A stretch of 64,000 bases of DNA from Deltaproteobacteria bacterium (GTDB taxonomy: Bacteria; Desulfobacterota; Desulfobacteria; Desulfobacterales; Desulfosarcinaceae), in assembly GCA_021824175.1 (NCBI GenBank), contig JAKALP010000023.1, positions 1 through 64,000 on the forward strand, read 5' to 3'. The notes below the pieces were generated by a model that was given only the letters and a program-made list of their open reading frames with translations, ran no database searches and was not told the origin of the DNA. The position numbers were made by a program, and so were the translations under genes. The number at the start of each line of letters is the position of its first letter. Positions within the stretch are counted from its first letter, which is position 1. Shown here piece by piece: positions 63,973 to 64,000 of this stretch.

Positions 63973-64000
63973 ATGATCAAGTCCAAGGCATTGGAAATCA
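63973..64000 (+). CDS. Possible start of a gene running off the right edge
   Basis: ATGATCAAGTCCAAGGCATT opens a frame just after a GGAGGCAGGG ribosome-site-like stretch, reading MIKSKALEI to the edge. Nothing further can be said. The preceding 63835-63960 shows only a small GCAGCCACTGGCTG palindrome. Confidence 0.35.

Overview
The window looks like a chromosomal segment (GC in the mid-50s percent by eye) of an anaerobic Desulfobacterota (deltaproteobacterial, sulfate-reducer or syntroph-like) bacterium. The main reasons are a 2-oxoacid:ferredoxin oxidoreductase (KOR) set directly followed by three heterodisulfide-reductase-type (Hdr) proteins, one of them a selenocysteine HdrA. Fe-S rich redox proteins, large PAS/receiver hybrid kinases and a TauE/SafE exporter cluster fit the same picture. 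No rRNA, tRNA, CRISPR array, prophage or intact insertion sequence was seen. The taxon is an inference.

Layout. 0-3.5 kb: two tandem paralogous secreted proteins with very long Thr-Pro linkers; the first runs off the left edge and the second carries a CBM2-like module. 3.9-4.7 kb: a shortened EamA-type transporter. 5-11.9 kb: a Cus-type metal (probably Cu/Ag) RND efflux operon, outer-membrane channel, adaptor and pump, plus a Met/His-rich exported protein. 11.9-16.7 kb: a GH13 glycosidase and a four-PAS hybrid histidine kinase. 16.7-22.7 kb: a minus-strand redox cluster (aldo/keto reductase, a frameshifted membrane ferredoxin of NapH/NosR type, DUF362, a DUF6599-like protein, a small membrane protein). 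22.8-27.9 kb: diguanylate cyclase, lepA, leuC and leuD. 27.9-30.7 kb: ECF sigma factor, anti-sigma factor, two Spy/CpxP-like proteins and a putative outer-membrane barrel in one operon. 30.8-38.9 kb: aldehyde dehydrogenase, an SMP-30/strictosidine-synthase-like protein, a six-TM hybrid kinase next to a PhcB-like methyltransferase, and an MltF-type lytic transglycosylase. 39.3-50.2 kb: korDABC plus Hdr proteins. 50.3-52.6 kb: purM and tsaD. 53.1-58.5 kb: receiver protein, TauE/SafE exporter, membrane protein and a PEP-synthase-like protein. 58.8-59.5 kb: a toxin-antitoxin pair between 51-bp direct repeats. 59.7-64 kb: outer-membrane protein, HU/IHF protein, LemA and two TPM-domain proteins.

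How the parts work together. The most striking block is 39.3-50.2 kb. KOR should oxidise a 2-oxoacid and reduce ferredoxin. The following proteins (an NADPH-GltD/HdrA-like 1126-residue protein, an MvhD-HdrC-HdrB fusion and an HdrA-MvhD fusion) look like a soluble flavin-based bifurcating or confurcating complex linking that ferredoxin to NAD(P)H and a disulfide or other acceptor. The HdrA is read here as one 808-residue selenoprotein across an in-frame UGA at 48359-48361, with a GGUC-loop hairpin just downstream.

Intergenic space carries several repeat families. One is a 120-150 bp AT-rich hairpin element (four copies, three of them inside the KOR-Hdr cluster). Another is a G-rich 8-bp-periodic element (four loci). 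Smaller REP-like hairpins also occur. These, the frameshift at 19.76 kb and the possible signalling pair at 33.9-37.1 kb are the main things to check.
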